Translations under genes and position numbers: made by a program | Source: Eriocheir sinensis | Lineage: Eukaryota > Arthropoda > Malacostraca > Decapoda > Varunidae | Direction: 5' to 3' | DNA: 64,000 bases | Assembly (NCBI RefSeq): GCF_024679095.1 | Contig: NC_066529.1 | Coordinates: 4,980,366-5,044,365 of the forward strand | Notes under the pieces: model-generated | Seen by the model: the letters and a program-made list of their open reading frames with translations, nothing else | Told to the model about the DNA's origin: nothing | Databases searched by the model: none | Part shown: one piece after another, positions 35,321 to 46,110 of the stretch | How positions within the stretch are numbered: the first letter of the stretch is position 1 | Layout: each line of letters starts with the position of its first letter

Positions 35321-35520
35321 ATCACAGAAAGATGAGTGAGGAGGGACAGGAGGGATTGAGATTGGTTAGAAAGTGAGGAATGAGGAGAGCGAAAAGGAGG
35401 AAGGAGGATAAGTGGTAGAGGGAGAAGGAGGTATGAAGGAAGAGGGAGGGTAGGAAGGAGAAGAAAAATAAGAAATAAAGCTCAAAGTAAAGCGGAGAAA
35501 CGGGAGAGGGTGAGAATGAA
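35321..35520. repeat. Purine-rich low-complexity tract
   Basis: G+A-rich; minus-strand Phe/Leu/Ser frame is compositional. Confidence 0.75.
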
Positions 35521-35714
35521 TGCATGAATAAATGAAGAAAGCATAATAAAGTCATTGACGTTGATATACAAATGCCAAGACAAAACCAATCACAGAAAAA
35601 AAAAGTTAAATACATCGAATATTTTTTTAAGAACCATAAAGAAGGGGGAACTATTCACCTAAAAAGTCTTAACTCTATTCAGGACTTTAATGTATGGGAC
35701 AAAAAAAACTTTAT

Positions 35715-36425
35715 TCACTGGCCCTTCCTCTATTATTCCCATTCTCCCTCCAGCCATTCTTAGTCCCTTCATTCATCCTCCCCTCTTCCTCTTGCTTCTT
35801 TCTTTCGTGTTCCTTCCTCTCCTTTTGTCCCTCCACCCACTTGTTTCTCTTCATCTTCCTCCTTCTGCTAACCTTTCTCTTTCCTCGTTTCTCTCACGTT
35901 CTCTAATTCAATCTTTCGTCTATCCTTCATTTTTTTCTCTTCCTTTCAACTTCATTCAATCCTCGTACCACCCAATTTCTTCCTCTGGTTTCTCTTCTTA
36001 ACTCTCTATCTTCGTTACTCTCTTTCCATGCATTCCTTCTTACTCCCTCCTATTCCTCCCCTTTCTTTTTATCTTTATCTCTTTATTTCCTTATCTTTTC
36101 CAGTCTCTCTCTATCCTCGTTCCTCTCTCTCTCTCTCCTTCTATCATTTCTTATCCCTTTTGCTTCCCTTTCTCCTAATTCCTCGATGTTTAACCTATTT
36201 CCCTCCCTTCTATCCCTCCTCATTCATCTTTTCCTCTTTCTCCTTCTCTGATAATTTTTCTAGCCCCCTTTTACCCTTCTCTGTGTCTCTCCCCTCATTA
36301 TTTTTTCCTTCTCTTTTCTCCTCATCCTCAACTACCTCCCTCCTTTCTCCCTCACTGCTTTCACCTTCTCTTTCCCTCCAAACAATACCCGACCCTCAGC
36401 TACTTACTCCGCCCTCCTTTCCGGC
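35715..36425. repeat. Pyrimidine-rich low-complexity block
   Basis: C+T-rich with CCTCC and TTTCTC repetition. Frames up to 141 codons (36028-36453) are Ser/Leu/Pro/Phe-rich and unsupported. Confidence 0.75.
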
Positions 36426-37140
36426 AATGAAGAGCCCCCAAACCCGAGATTAATTAGTTTTTTCCATTCTCCGCTAGGTCGCGCTCCGAGGCCCAGAAAG
36501 GAAGCGGCTGAGATGTTGGCCATTACGAGACGATATCCTGGACGCTAAGAGGAGGTAAACGAGGGAGAGGGGGAGGCAGGGGGACGTTGTTGAGGGGAGA
36601 TTCAGACTGCTATTAATGAGCCAGCGATTAAGACGACGCCATTACAGAGCAGTGGATGAGGAGAAGGTAGAGGAGGTAGAGGAGGAACATCGAAAAAAAC
36701 AAAAATAATGAAGTAACCACCAAAGATGATTATGATGAAAGAAATGATGATATGACGCGATGAGACGACGGCAATGCGAGAGAATATGATGATTAAACAC
36801 TATGAGCCTCCTGCCCCCCTTCCTCCCCCCTCCCCCCTCCCCCCCCCCCGTCACCCACACACACCTGGCCATCAGCGCACAGGTATTCAGCGGTGATAAA
36901 GAAATGACCGATAAATAGAGGGAGCAATGAAGGAGAAGGAAAGAGAATGAGGGAGAAAGAAGAAAGAAAGAAAGCAGGTGGCTGTCTACTTCTGAACCAT
37001 TAGGAAAGAGAGGAGGAAGAAGGAGAGAGAGAGGAGGAGGAGAAAAAGAAAGGGTAGGAGAAAAGAGAATGCGGAGAGAAGATGGAAAATAAGATGAACA
37101 CGAAAAAAGAAGAAAAATATGTGGAGAAATATAGAAAAAT
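36426..37140. other. Mixed sequence with C-run and purine tracts
   Basis: C-dominated stretch at 36810-36853; purine-rich 36900-37060. No gene. Confidence 0.5.
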
Positions 37141-37199
37141 TTAATCCCATACCACAGAAGACACTTGACACTGACACAATTAATATCATTATCTCTTTA

Positions 37200-37740
37200 T
37201 TCCTCTCACCTTCATTCCTTTGACCTTTCAAGAACGGACAACAACCTCCTCCTCCTCCTCCTCCTCCTCCTCCTCCTCCTCCCCCCTCCCTCCTTCCCTC
37301 CTTCTTTACTATTCCTTTTTTACCTTCCTCTCTCCAGTCCACCATTCACCTTAACCACCTTTTTCCTTTCAGCTTCCTCATTCCTTCATTCCTTCTTCTT
37401 CATTGCTTTCTATTCCATCTTTATCTCCGCTTTCCGTCTATCCCTCTCTCCCTCCTTCTCTCCGTCATTTCACCTTACCTTACCTCAAATTAACTCTTCA
37501 CCTTACTAGAACAGCCCAGTCTCCCAAACCCTCCTTTCCTTTCTCCTTCCTCTCAATTCATCTTCACTACCACACCCATCTCTTTCACTCCTCTAACTAC
37601 CCTCCTTCCTTCCTTCCTTCCTTCCTTGTCATCATCAGTCTTACGTCATTGTCCCACCCTATCCCTTCTTCACCATCCTCCCCCGACCTTCCCTCACCCT
37701 CCGCCTCTCGCCTCACCTCACATCAACACCTGCTTTTACC
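37200..37740. repeat. Pyrimidine-rich block with (CTC)n and (TTCC)n
   Basis: CTC triplets at 37247-37282 and TTCC units at 37605-37628. The block ends in the pyrimidine tract preceding the exon candidate at 37749. Confidence 0.85.
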
Positions 37741-37748
37741 TGTTCCAG

Positions 37749-37853
37749 TTTCCTCACGCGGCACTAATGACTCTACCTGTTATTAATATTCTCCGAGGCA
37801 TGACAGAGCTCCACGTGGGTGCTCCGAAGTGCGAAATTGCGGCAGATGGACAG
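37749..37853 (+). CDS. Candidate internal exon, 105 nt, unidentified product
   Basis: The upstream CTGCTTTTACCTGTTCCAG (ending 37748) is a good 3' splice site with a long polypyrimidine context. The downstream GGACAG|GTATGT (37853/37854) is a consensus 5' splice site. The 105-nt interval is exactly 35 codons and is open in the phase starting TTT. It encodes FPHAALMTLPVINILRG followed by MTELHVGAPKCEIAADGQ. The frame stays open into the flanks, so openness alone is weak evidence. The case rests on paired splice sites and protein-like composition of the second half. I do not recognise the protein family and saw no partner exon nearby. Confidence 0.3.
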
Positions 37854-37904
37854 GTATGTTGTTCCTTATGGCGGGGAAACAATAGGCTTTTGAAGGATTT
37901 GTGG

Positions 37905-38190
37905 ATTGTGTAGAAGGGGAGAAGGGAAGGGAGGTGGAGAAAAGTGGGGAAACGGGAGAAGATAGGGAAGGGGGAGATATAATAAATAGGGGTAGTGTTT
38001 CAGGGTTGGAGAAGGGGGAGAGTGAAAAAGGAAGAGAGAGAAAAACAGAAAGAAAAAGAAGTGTAAAGAAAAAAAGTGGATAGAAGGGAGAAGTAAGGTA
38101 AAGAAAGGGAGGTGAAGGAGAGGGAGGGTAAGGGAGGGAGGAAGAGGGGGGAAGGGAGAGGAGGAAGGGGTGAGGGGAGAATAATGAGCG
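37905..38190. repeat. Purine-rich low-complexity tract
   Basis: GGGAAGGGAGG and GAAAAAG motifs, no fixed period. Confidence 0.75.
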
Positions 38191-38260
38191 TTTGCAACTA
38201 ATGGAAAGTCGTAATTAATGACTTGCTTAATAATAAATGGTGGAGCTGAGTTATATACTG

Positions 38261-38262
<2 letters not shown>

Positions 38263-38301
<39 letters not shown>
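38263..38301. repeat. (GT)n-(TA)n
   Basis: GT 38263-38293 followed by TATATATA; unbroken purine-pyrimidine alternation. Confidence 0.95.
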
Positions 38302-38302
<1 letters not shown>

Positions 38303-38832
38303 AAATAATGCCGGATAAAAGGCAGACGATATACACCTCCTAAAATGAAAGTCAAGGCGAGGAAATATAAATCATGGAGGTTATAGAGTTCAAACGCAGC
38401 CGCTCGTTTGTTTGTTTGTTTTAGTTTATTCCTCCGGTGGTTAATATTGCGAGCTCCAACAAACATCGGGAAACAATATGAATTCACTTAATGCGATCGA
38501 ATAATATGAAGAAAATGAAAATAATTGATGGTAAAATATGTTCGACAAGAGATTGCGTGTGATTATGTTGCGTGTTTTGGTAATAATGTGATGTCTAGAA
38601 ATTGGAAAGGAGGAGAAATTACTGTAAGACATACGACACAAATAACTGAATTTCCTGATATTACTTTCATTCTCTTTTCTTTTAGCATTTCACTAACCCT
38701 CCTCCTCACACCTCCAACACCCTCTCTCACCTTTCCGCCTCACAGTCTAACCCCTTCCCCTCCCCTCCTCACTCAAATACACAAACTCACAAAAACTTAA
38801 CACACACACACACAAAAAAAAACATCACATCT
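38302..38832. other. Unique sequence, nothing recognised
   Basis: Contains (GTTT)n at 38405-38421. Confidence 0.5.
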
Positions 38833-38862
38833 CCCCCCCCCCCCCCACACACACACACACAC
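38833..38862. repeat. Poly(C)-(AC)n
   Basis: 14 C residues followed by eight AC units. Confidence 0.95.
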
Positions 38863-39044
38863 GGGATTTCGTCGTTTGAGTGTGCTATTAAATAAAAATA
38901 TAAGTAAATAGTGTATTGATGATAACATACTCACAGTGGTTTCAACAAGTGGACTAATAAAACAAAAACAAACAAAAACATTACCTTCTATACCCTTTTA
39001 TAATCCTGGACTATCATCAAAAATAAGCTCCACCCACCCCAGTC

Positions 39045-39180
39045 CACGAATCACCAATGGCATTCAACCTCTCTCAGTATCCACCAATCAGAAACATCCT
39101 TAGTTGTAGAGTGGGCGTGGCTTGCTTCAGGACTGGCCATTCACGTACATTTATTGAAGGAGAGAGACTTATTTTTCAGG
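39045..39180 (+). promoter_or_regulatory. Possible CCAAT/GC-box cluster
   Basis: ACCAATGG at about 39053 and ACCAATCAG at about 39085 lie close to GTGGGCGTGGC (39112), a combination typical of CCAAT/Sp1-type promoters. No TATA box or downstream coding frame is visible. The 26-bp array follows at once. Weak evidence. Confidence 0.2.
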
Positions 39181-39218
39181 GGAGTTTAAACGGTGAATAA
39201 GTCCTTTTGTGTGTTCTG

Positions 39219-39445
39219 TGCCATTTTAAGATTGCGAGTTTTTGTGCCATTTTAAGATCGCGAGTTTTTGTGCCATTTTAAGATCGCGAGTTTTTGTGCC
39301 ATTTTAAGATCGCGAGTTTTTGTGCCATTTTAAGATCGCGAGTTTTTGTGCCATTTTAAGATCGCGAGTTTTTGTGCCATTTTAAGATCGCGAGTTTTTG
39401 TGCCATTTTAAGATCGCGAGTTTTTGTGCCATTTTAAGATTGCGA
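39219..39445. repeat. 26-bp minisatellite, nine starts
   Basis: TGCCATTTTAAGATCGCGAG followed by TTTTTG, repeated head to tail at an exact 26-bp period from 39219 to 39427. The seven internal units are identical. Only the first and last units carry ATTGCGA in place of ATCGCGA. Confidence 0.98.
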
Positions 39446-40665
39446 CAACCAGCAGGCGGATACTTTCATCTCAATTCATGTAAAGGCACTCTGAAGCCTC
39501 TGATGTTAATATAAATGTGGTAAGGAATATGCATAGACGCGAGGGAAGTAAAAAAAGTAAAAGAAGAGCACGGGAGAGAATGGAGACGCAGAGGGGAGAG
39601 AGCAAAAAAACGAGAAGGGAGACAGACGAATGTTAAGAATATTAGTGCAGGTAAGGAGGAGGACATTATACGAAGACGAAAACTGGTGAAAATGAAAGAA
39701 AAATATATCTGAATAGGAATGAAATTTGAATAGGAATCATCGAAGAAACTGAATAAGGGTAACAGTGCAGCAAAGAGGGAGGCCGCGAGAGAGGACCTGA
39801 ATGGACGAAAATTAGTAATATAAAGTATGAGGGAAAGAGGAAAAATACTAACTATCATCACCGCCACCATCATCGTTTCAGCCATTATCAGATCACTAAA
39901 AGACCTACCCAGCGTCATCCAACCTCTCTCTTTCCGATCATGGCGTACGCAACCCAACGCCGGAAATTTGCTACGTATTTTCGGCTCCCTACATGGTCCG
40001 GCGTCCGCCCTAACTCCTACCACGCCTGGATACGCATTCTGTTATTTTGGCTGTGCATGTGTTTTTTTCTACTACTAAGTCCAGCTTATTCTCTCGGCTG
40101 GTTAGGTTAATGTTGCGTATAATCTGTTTGCTTTTATTTGTGTGGAAAGTTTTAAGAATACCGGGAGTAAATTAACGAGCAATTACTTCTTTACATCTTC
40201 TCTGTTTCTTTTTTTTGTGTGTGTGTGTGAATTTACGGTGTTGACATTTTCCAGGCTCTAGGTACATTAAGAAGACTAATGCAGGGAAGCAAAAGTCGGG
40301 CGTAGAACGACATATATTTTGCTGGTCTGGGGAGGAAACGAATCATCCAGGCTTCCAGGAAGAAGTCCATTGTTATTAATTTTAAATGGCAAGCGAAAGC
40401 AGAATGAGAGTTGAGAGACAAACAAACATGAGCTGATTTGTTATACTAGTAGTCAAGTAGATAGAAAGCTTAGAAAAGACAATAAGAGAATATAGCAGAA
40501 AACAAGAAAACATAGGAAAACAGGAGGAACTAAATCAATGAGAGCAAACAATATGAAAATGATAACGATGATGATAATGAAACAAAGGAAAGGACAAGCT
40601 AAACAGAAAGGAATAACAGCAATCCGCCTAAAAATGAGAAAGCAGAAATAAAGGGAGATTAGGCA

Positions 40666-40670
<5 letters not shown>
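39446..40670. other. Unique sequence, nothing firm
   Basis: A 185-codon minus-strand frame (39466-40023) is not repeat-derived but has no third-position bias, motif or splice support. The rest is AT-rich. Confidence 0.5.

Positions 40671-40731
<61 letters not shown>
40671..40731. repeat. (CT)n microsatellite
   Basis: 61 bp. Confidence 0.97.
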
Positions 40732-40734
<3 letters not shown>

Positions 40735-40890
40735 TTAACCTAACCTAATGGCGCTCTCATGCTCCTATCACGTCAAAGAGAAAAAACGTGAAAAACAGTT
40801 GATTTTTTTTTTCCTTTCCGCCGGCACACATCCATTTCCTCTCCCCCCCGCCCGCCTTTTCCTGTTCCTGATCCTGCTCGTATATTATGG

Positions 40891-40891
<1 letters not shown>

Positions 40892-40945
<54 letters not shown>

Positions 40946-40947
40946 GC
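40892..40947. repeat. (CA)n microsatellite ending CGCGCA
   Basis: 52 bp CA then CGCGCA, alternating throughout. Confidence 0.96.
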
Positions 40948-41165
40948 AAACGAGTTATTTTGGGACGCATATCACACCCTTTTTTCCCAAGCAGATAAAA
41001 AATATTCGTTTCCCCGGTTGACAAGCATTAAATTGCGCTCCCTCGACAGGTAAACTGACAGGTAAGTTGAACACCTTTTGTAACGGGATTATGTGGAAAG
41101 GGAAAGCGGGCGAGAGAGAGAGGTGTGAGGTGAGGTGACGGACAGGTGATCCAGGTGAAAATAGA

Positions 41166-41168
<3 letters not shown>

Positions 41169-41252
<84 letters not shown>
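41169..41252. repeat. (GA)n microsatellite
   Basis: 84 bp. Confidence 0.98.
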
Positions 41253-41256
<4 letters not shown>

Positions 41257-41279
41257 TATGATTATATTCGGTGTTTACG

Positions 41280-41326
41280 TTAGATAGATAGATGAACAGA
41301 TAGATATAGATAAAAAGGCAAAGCGA

Positions 41327-41379
<53 letters not shown>
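41280..41379. repeat. (GATA)n and (CA)n
   Basis: GATA-type 41280-41311; CA 41328-41379. Confidence 0.95.
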
Positions 41380-41381
<2 letters not shown>

Positions 41382-41820
41382 GAAAGGGCCACTTAACCAC
41401 TCTCTCAAGCACCCACACACCCATAAAACGACGTGGGAGTGGCTCGTGTGTCCTCCTCGGGGGATTGGGACGCGGGAATCACGGCTTTCACTGACACGGG
41501 AATCCCTTTTCTCGACCCCTTTGATAGCGCGGCACTGTGTCCTGTCGTCGGAGCACACCCACACGATTCGTTTTACCACTTTTTCTACGGTACGGTGATT
41601 GAAAAGAGAGAAACAAATGAAAAGAAAGAGAAATGCATATACAAAGGATCACTGTGTTATGTTCATCCTATATAAAGAAAACCATGTAAAAGAAAAAAAA
41701 GTTGAACAAAGCGACAATATGGGTAAAGCAATACATCGATGGAAAAATCCTCCCCACTGTCGCTAGATGTTGTGTGCAGTACTGGAACCGCTACATGACT
41801 TTAAATTATTATCAACGTGT
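41380..41820. other. Unique sequence with a GC-richer open frame
   Basis: 41433-41675 is open on the plus strand but starts without ATG and has only mild third-position bias. Not supported as a gene. Confidence 0.45.
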
Positions 41821-41960
41821 CTTTTTTTAACAACAAGGAGACAACTCAAGGGCACAAAAACAATAATAAAAAAAGCCCGCTACTCACTGCTCCTGAAAAG
41901 AATCCAAAGAGGTGGCCGAAAAAGGGGTCAATTTCGGGAGGAGAGGTGTCCTGATACCCT
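41821..41960 (+). mobile_element. SINE-like family 2, near-complete copy
   Basis: T run, AACAACAAGGAGACAACTCA, AGGGCACAAAAA, A-rich middle, AAAGCCCGCTACTCACTGCT, CCAAAGAGGTGGCCGAAAAA, GGTCAATTTCGGGAGGAGAG and GTGTCCTGATACCC. This is the best reference copy in the window. Confidence 0.8.
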
Positions 41961-42615
41961 TATTTTCATTACTAAAAAAAGCAAATATATTAATCAACAG
42001 AAAGATCCAAACGGTTCTATTTCGTATGCAAAAGGAACATACAAAGGACTTAGAAAATTGGAGAGAGGAGGGGGAAGAAAAATCCCTTTAACATGCTGAA
42101 CCATTAAAATAGAGCAGGATACTGGAAAGAGAGAGAGAAGGGAGGGTAGCGAGGGATAAGACCTTATGCGAATGATAAAGAAATAGGACAGACGGTGAAA
42201 TGGATGAATACCGAATATGATAATGAGAAGTAGAAAGACGGAAACGGTAACAAGATAAGGCAAAGAGGTCAAAATGATGAGTTTAAATGTGTATCCCGTT
42301 GTTCTCAGCGTGAAAAAAAATAAATAGGCCAGAAACCGCAAGAAGAAACTGTACATTTAAAAGACTGGTACATAAAAAATTTGTCTTCAGAGGTTGAAAT
42401 GATGCAAGTAATCGTGTAAGGGTAGAATATATGTAAAGGCTAAATCACGAAATAAAAAAATAAAATAAACACTTTAAAACTACGAAACAAAAAAAAAGAA
42501 ACGAAAAACATATAACTCTTACATGAAAAAAAAAAAAAAAAAAATGCAACAGCAGAATTAGTATTACGAAACAAATTATAAGAAAAAAACTGAATAACGA
42601 GCTCAGAACACATAC
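41961..42615. other. A-rich unique sequence
   Basis: 21-base A run near 42525-42545. Nothing recognised. Confidence 0.5.
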
Positions 42616-42770
42616 AGAAAGACGAATCATGGCGCCACTTGTTCCCCTCAATACGGCGAGTAAAAGCGTTTGTATCCGATCATCCCGCGGCCCAGGGAGC
42701 TCCGGCGGCCTCATCCTGATGCTTTGCCGCCACTGGGTGATCACTGGTTCTAGGGTGCAGACTATCTCGT
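42616..42770. other. GC-rich island, open on both strands
   Basis: Plus frame from ATG 42629 runs 175 codons to 43156 through a (CT)n tract. The minus frame over 42616-42749 has strong G/C third positions (18 of 20 codons around 42673-42738) and encodes PVITQWRQSIRMRPPELPG. It is flanked by an AG at 42750-42751 and a GTATGT at 42610-42615 on that strand. Neither product is recognised. Confidence 0.35.
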
Positions 42771-42780
42771 ATCTCTCTCT

Positions 42781-42825
<45 letters not shown>
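42771..42825. repeat. (CT)n microsatellite
   Basis: CT with a TTTTT interruption at about 42782-42786. Confidence 0.96.
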
Positions 42826-42828
<3 letters not shown>

Positions 42829-43249
42829 GCCTACATCGGAGCAGTCACTAGCCATCAAGGAAGAGGAAATAAAACACTCGGCAAATATTCTTTCCCTCCA
42901 GGTAATAACTGATGACGAGCGCTACTTTGAAGGTGTTTACATGAGTGCCGACAAGAGGAGAAAAAGTTCGATGTCAAGAAGGAAACACACCCAAGGAAAA
43001 ACTATTAAATACGTTACAGCGAAAGAAATACAGTTAAAGAAGAGAATCACGAATAGGAAGAAAAAAAATATTATACCACAGATTTTCTTTCTTTTTTTAT
43101 TTACGGTTACGGTGTGTTTGTTGTTACCTGCGCGGAGGAGGCGGAGTAAAAAATAAAAGAACTGTAAAAGTGGAAAAGGATCTGGAATACCTAGAATCCG
43201 AGCGCGGGTAAATGAAACGGATTTGCTTCATACGTGACTAATTTCTCTC

Positions 43250-43250
<1 letters not shown>

Positions 43251-43285
<35 letters not shown>
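43251..43285. repeat. (GT)n microsatellite
   Basis: 35 bp. Confidence 0.96.
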
Positions 43286-43286
<1 letters not shown>

Positions 43287-43509
43287 ATTAGTGCCCTCCA
43301 GTGACTTCAAAAGAGTGCTGTGATGGCTACGAAACGGATCACAAAAACAAAGTAAAGCACCGAAGCAGGAGAGGGGCGGGAGGCAGCCGGCCAGGCACAA
43401 ACAAACACGCCCGATACGTGTAAAGAAAGGAAAACAGGAAGAGCAAAAAGAGGAACAATTGTATTTCTCTCACGCCGAAGCCATGACCCGCCTCAACGGC
43501 CACCACCTG

Positions 43510-43511
<2 letters not shown>

Positions 43512-43559
<48 letters not shown>
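43512..43559. repeat. (CA)n microsatellite
   Basis: 48 bp. Confidence 0.97.
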
Positions 43560-43561
<2 letters not shown>

Positions 43562-43662
43562 GAGGAAACACGAAATTGAATATTCAAATGACATAAAATA
43601 CGGAAATTACGAGGTTGACTTAATCCTGCGAGAATATATTGATAGGCAAGATAAAAGGTAAC

Positions 43663-43663
<1 letters not shown>

Positions 43664-43714
<51 letters not shown>
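43664..43714. repeat. (CA)n microsatellite
   Basis: 51 bp, followed by looser CACTCACAAACA repeats to 43800. Confidence 0.97.
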
Positions 43715-43716
<2 letters not shown>

Positions 43717-43800
43717 TAAAGGTCACTCGTTCATCCGTTCACTCACAAACACACAAACAAACACTCACTAATCACACCCACACATTCACTCAGATTACAG

Positions 43801-44306
43801 TTGACTGATTAGGTAAATGTCAGCAATATATCACCAAGAATTAATCAATCAGGTGAAAAATATAATTGTCCGCTGTTAACGATATTTTCATCTTTATGTT
43901 TTAATCAAATGACTGAATGGATATATATATAAAAAGAAAAAAATAAGCTTATACTCGTGAATTTAAGGAGCATATAACGCATATCGTTTACATGAATACA
44001 CAAATATACATACGCGTGGAACACATAATATATAAACACATGAATACCTTATACATACTTATATATATTTCTCTTGGTGTCAGATATACAACATTAAAGT
44101 AAAGAAGACACACGCATTAGAGTGGAAAGCGCTGGCAAATGACCCTGAATAGCAATGCGATAAAAAGAGAGAAAAATAAAACGATGCTGATTTTAAAAGT
44201 TGCATCGGAACGCAAACATCTGCAGTCCCGCGGGAGACGACAACGAGGAGGAAGGAAAGAAGGAAACGCAGAGGGAAGAAATAACCAATGAAAACAGGAG
44301 AGATAG

Positions 44307-44315
<9 letters not shown>
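43801..44315. other. AT-rich unique sequence
   Basis: ATATAT runs at 43920 and 44060. Nothing recognised. Confidence 0.5.

Positions 44316-44355
<40 letters not shown>
44316..44355. repeat. (GA)n microsatellite
   Basis: 40 bp, preceded by GATAGA units. Confidence 0.96.
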
Positions 44356-44357
<2 letters not shown>

Positions 44358-44421
44358 CCGAGCAAAGAACCAGGAAATCATCACTACCCGAGCCACATCA
44401 CGCCTCCTGCTCCCTGTCTTG

Positions 44422-44422
<1 letters not shown>

Positions 44423-44462
<40 letters not shown>

Positions 44463-44483
44463 TACACACATCCACACACACAC
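44423..44483. repeat. (CA)n microsatellite
   Basis: Pure to 44458, then interrupted. Confidence 0.95.
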
Positions 44484-44567
44484 GTCGTCACGCTAACAAG
44501 AAAAAGAGGATCGACCGCATTAGGCATAACATAACCATAAATATAAGCTGCTCTGACCACCCGCCCG

Positions 44568-44568
<1 letters not shown>

Positions 44569-44607
<39 letters not shown>
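44569..44607. repeat. (CA)n microsatellite
   Basis: 39 bp. Confidence 0.96.
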
Positions 44608-44609
<2 letters not shown>

Positions 44610-45589
44610 GAGCGAGCATTACCTTCACGCTTGTCACAGGTAGAACAGGGGTTGATGGCAGGTATATTTTCATCCCTTTGTGTCCATTTACCTGCTGTGA
44701 AAATAATACTACCGACACCGATCGCCCTTTTCTCTCCTTTTTTTGAGATTTACTTTATATATATTCAGGTATAACAACTGAACATGCGCTGCCTCATATA
44801 CGGTTTTTTTTTCTGTCTATTCCAGCCAGGCTCTTTTCAGGTAAGTCGAGTATCGGTAACATCAGTCTTACCAATTCGTGTCCCTTGCTGTGTCTGTGTC
44901 GATATTCGGTGTTCCTTTCCTCCTAAAATCACGTAACTTATATGATGATTCTTTTCTTCCATTTCTGTATGCTGTTGAAAATAAAGATTGCTATTTATTT
45001 AATTCTCTTGGCGTCGCTAATCTCACGTTCACCATTACCGCAAGGCCTTTCATCAGACGCGACTTTTAATAGCGGTAGTTTTTATCAGAAGTTTATTGGT
45101 GAGTCATCCCTTCACATCTTCTCAGAGTTAAAAAAAAAAAAAAAATCATTCGGCCTTAAAAGTCTTCCCTACCCTACCTTTATCACCAACCAAAGAAATC
45201 ATCAGTATCTTCTAAGCTATTTACCTTTTCTGAATTACACATGCTTCACCCACACCTAATTTCTACTTTAGTCATGGCGTTGCTAACAGAGAAAATAGAT
45301 AAGTTAATTAATAAGTTGGCTGAAGCAATTAACCTGGAAACGGCCAAGGAAGGGGGAACGTGTAAAACAAGCGTCCGTCTTCCTCCTGTTCCCCTATTTT
45401 CTCTTCTTTCACGTAATTAACAGCTTTTCCAACTTTCTCGCCCTCGGATCATCACATAACTCTTGCTGCCTTGCTCGGAGAATCTTAACTGGTAATCACA
45501 TTTTTTCTAAAGTAATGTTCGGATGAGTGGGAGTTCCTCTTACCCCAATTCGTGCATGGATGTGATAGTTTAGTCTGTCTGATAGCGTG
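44608..45589. other. Unique sequence with strong splice-like sites
   Basis: Near 44805-44850 a pyrimidine tract and AG (44825) are followed 15 nt later by a perfect CAG|GTAAGT donor (44840/44841). No extended reading frame elsewhere. Confidence 0.4.
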
Positions 45590-46110
45590 CTGCGGTCGTT
45601 ACAGTTTCTCAATATGTGCCATTATGCAGGTAACATTTGCATGGCTTTATGTCTTTCTTTCCTCCTCTCTCGCTGCAGCTGTTCTTCGTTCTTCTTTCCT
45701 CCAGGCAAGTGTTTTCATTTCAAACTTTTTACGATTATGCATGCGAATTTTCCTTTCTCCTCACAGCTGTTTATTTTTTTTCTTTATCTTGTTTCCTCCA
45801 TCCAGGCGAAAGTCTTAAAATCATTTTTCGCTTCTCCATGCAGTTTTTTTCTACCTTCCTTTTGTCTTTTATTTTGTCATGCACGTGTTGTATTTACCAT
45901 TTTTCCCTCTCAGTGTACGCATTTCCATCTTTTTCTTTCGCTCCTCCATGCACCTCTTTTCCTATCTTCCTTTTTCTCCCTCCACGGACATGTATTCACC
46001 CTTTTCCTCTCTCCTCTCTACATGCAAATCCTTTCATATCCATCTTCTTTCTCTCCATGCGGGCCTTTTTTTTTACCTCTTACTCTCCTCAGTGCTGGCG
46101 TGCTCTGTTG
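45590..46110. repeat. Pyrimidine-rich diverged repeat
   Basis: CTCCATGCA-type motifs recur (45834, 45944, 46017 as CTACATGCA, 46054) within T+C-rich sequence, spacing irregular 37-110 bp. A 215-codon plus frame crosses it, rich in F, S and L. Confidence 0.5.

Noticed and set aside
39466..40023. 185-codon minus-strand frame not made of simple repeats
   Set aside because: No third-position bias, domain, or splice support; hydrophobic stretches come from A-rich plus-strand sequence. Could not be called a gene.
40734..40748. CCTTAACCTAACCTAA resembling arthropod telomere (TTAGG)n
   Set aside because: Only two CCTAA units; far too short for an interstitial telomeric tract.
41433..41675. 80-codon plus frame in a GC-richer stretch
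   Set aside because: Begins without an ATG, third-position bias is mild, and no splice sites or homology could be recognised.
45590..46110. Multiple acceptor-like CAG sites after pyrimidine tracts
   Set aside because: At least seven occur in one degenerate pyrimidine-rich repeat, so they are probably by-products of composition and not exon borders.
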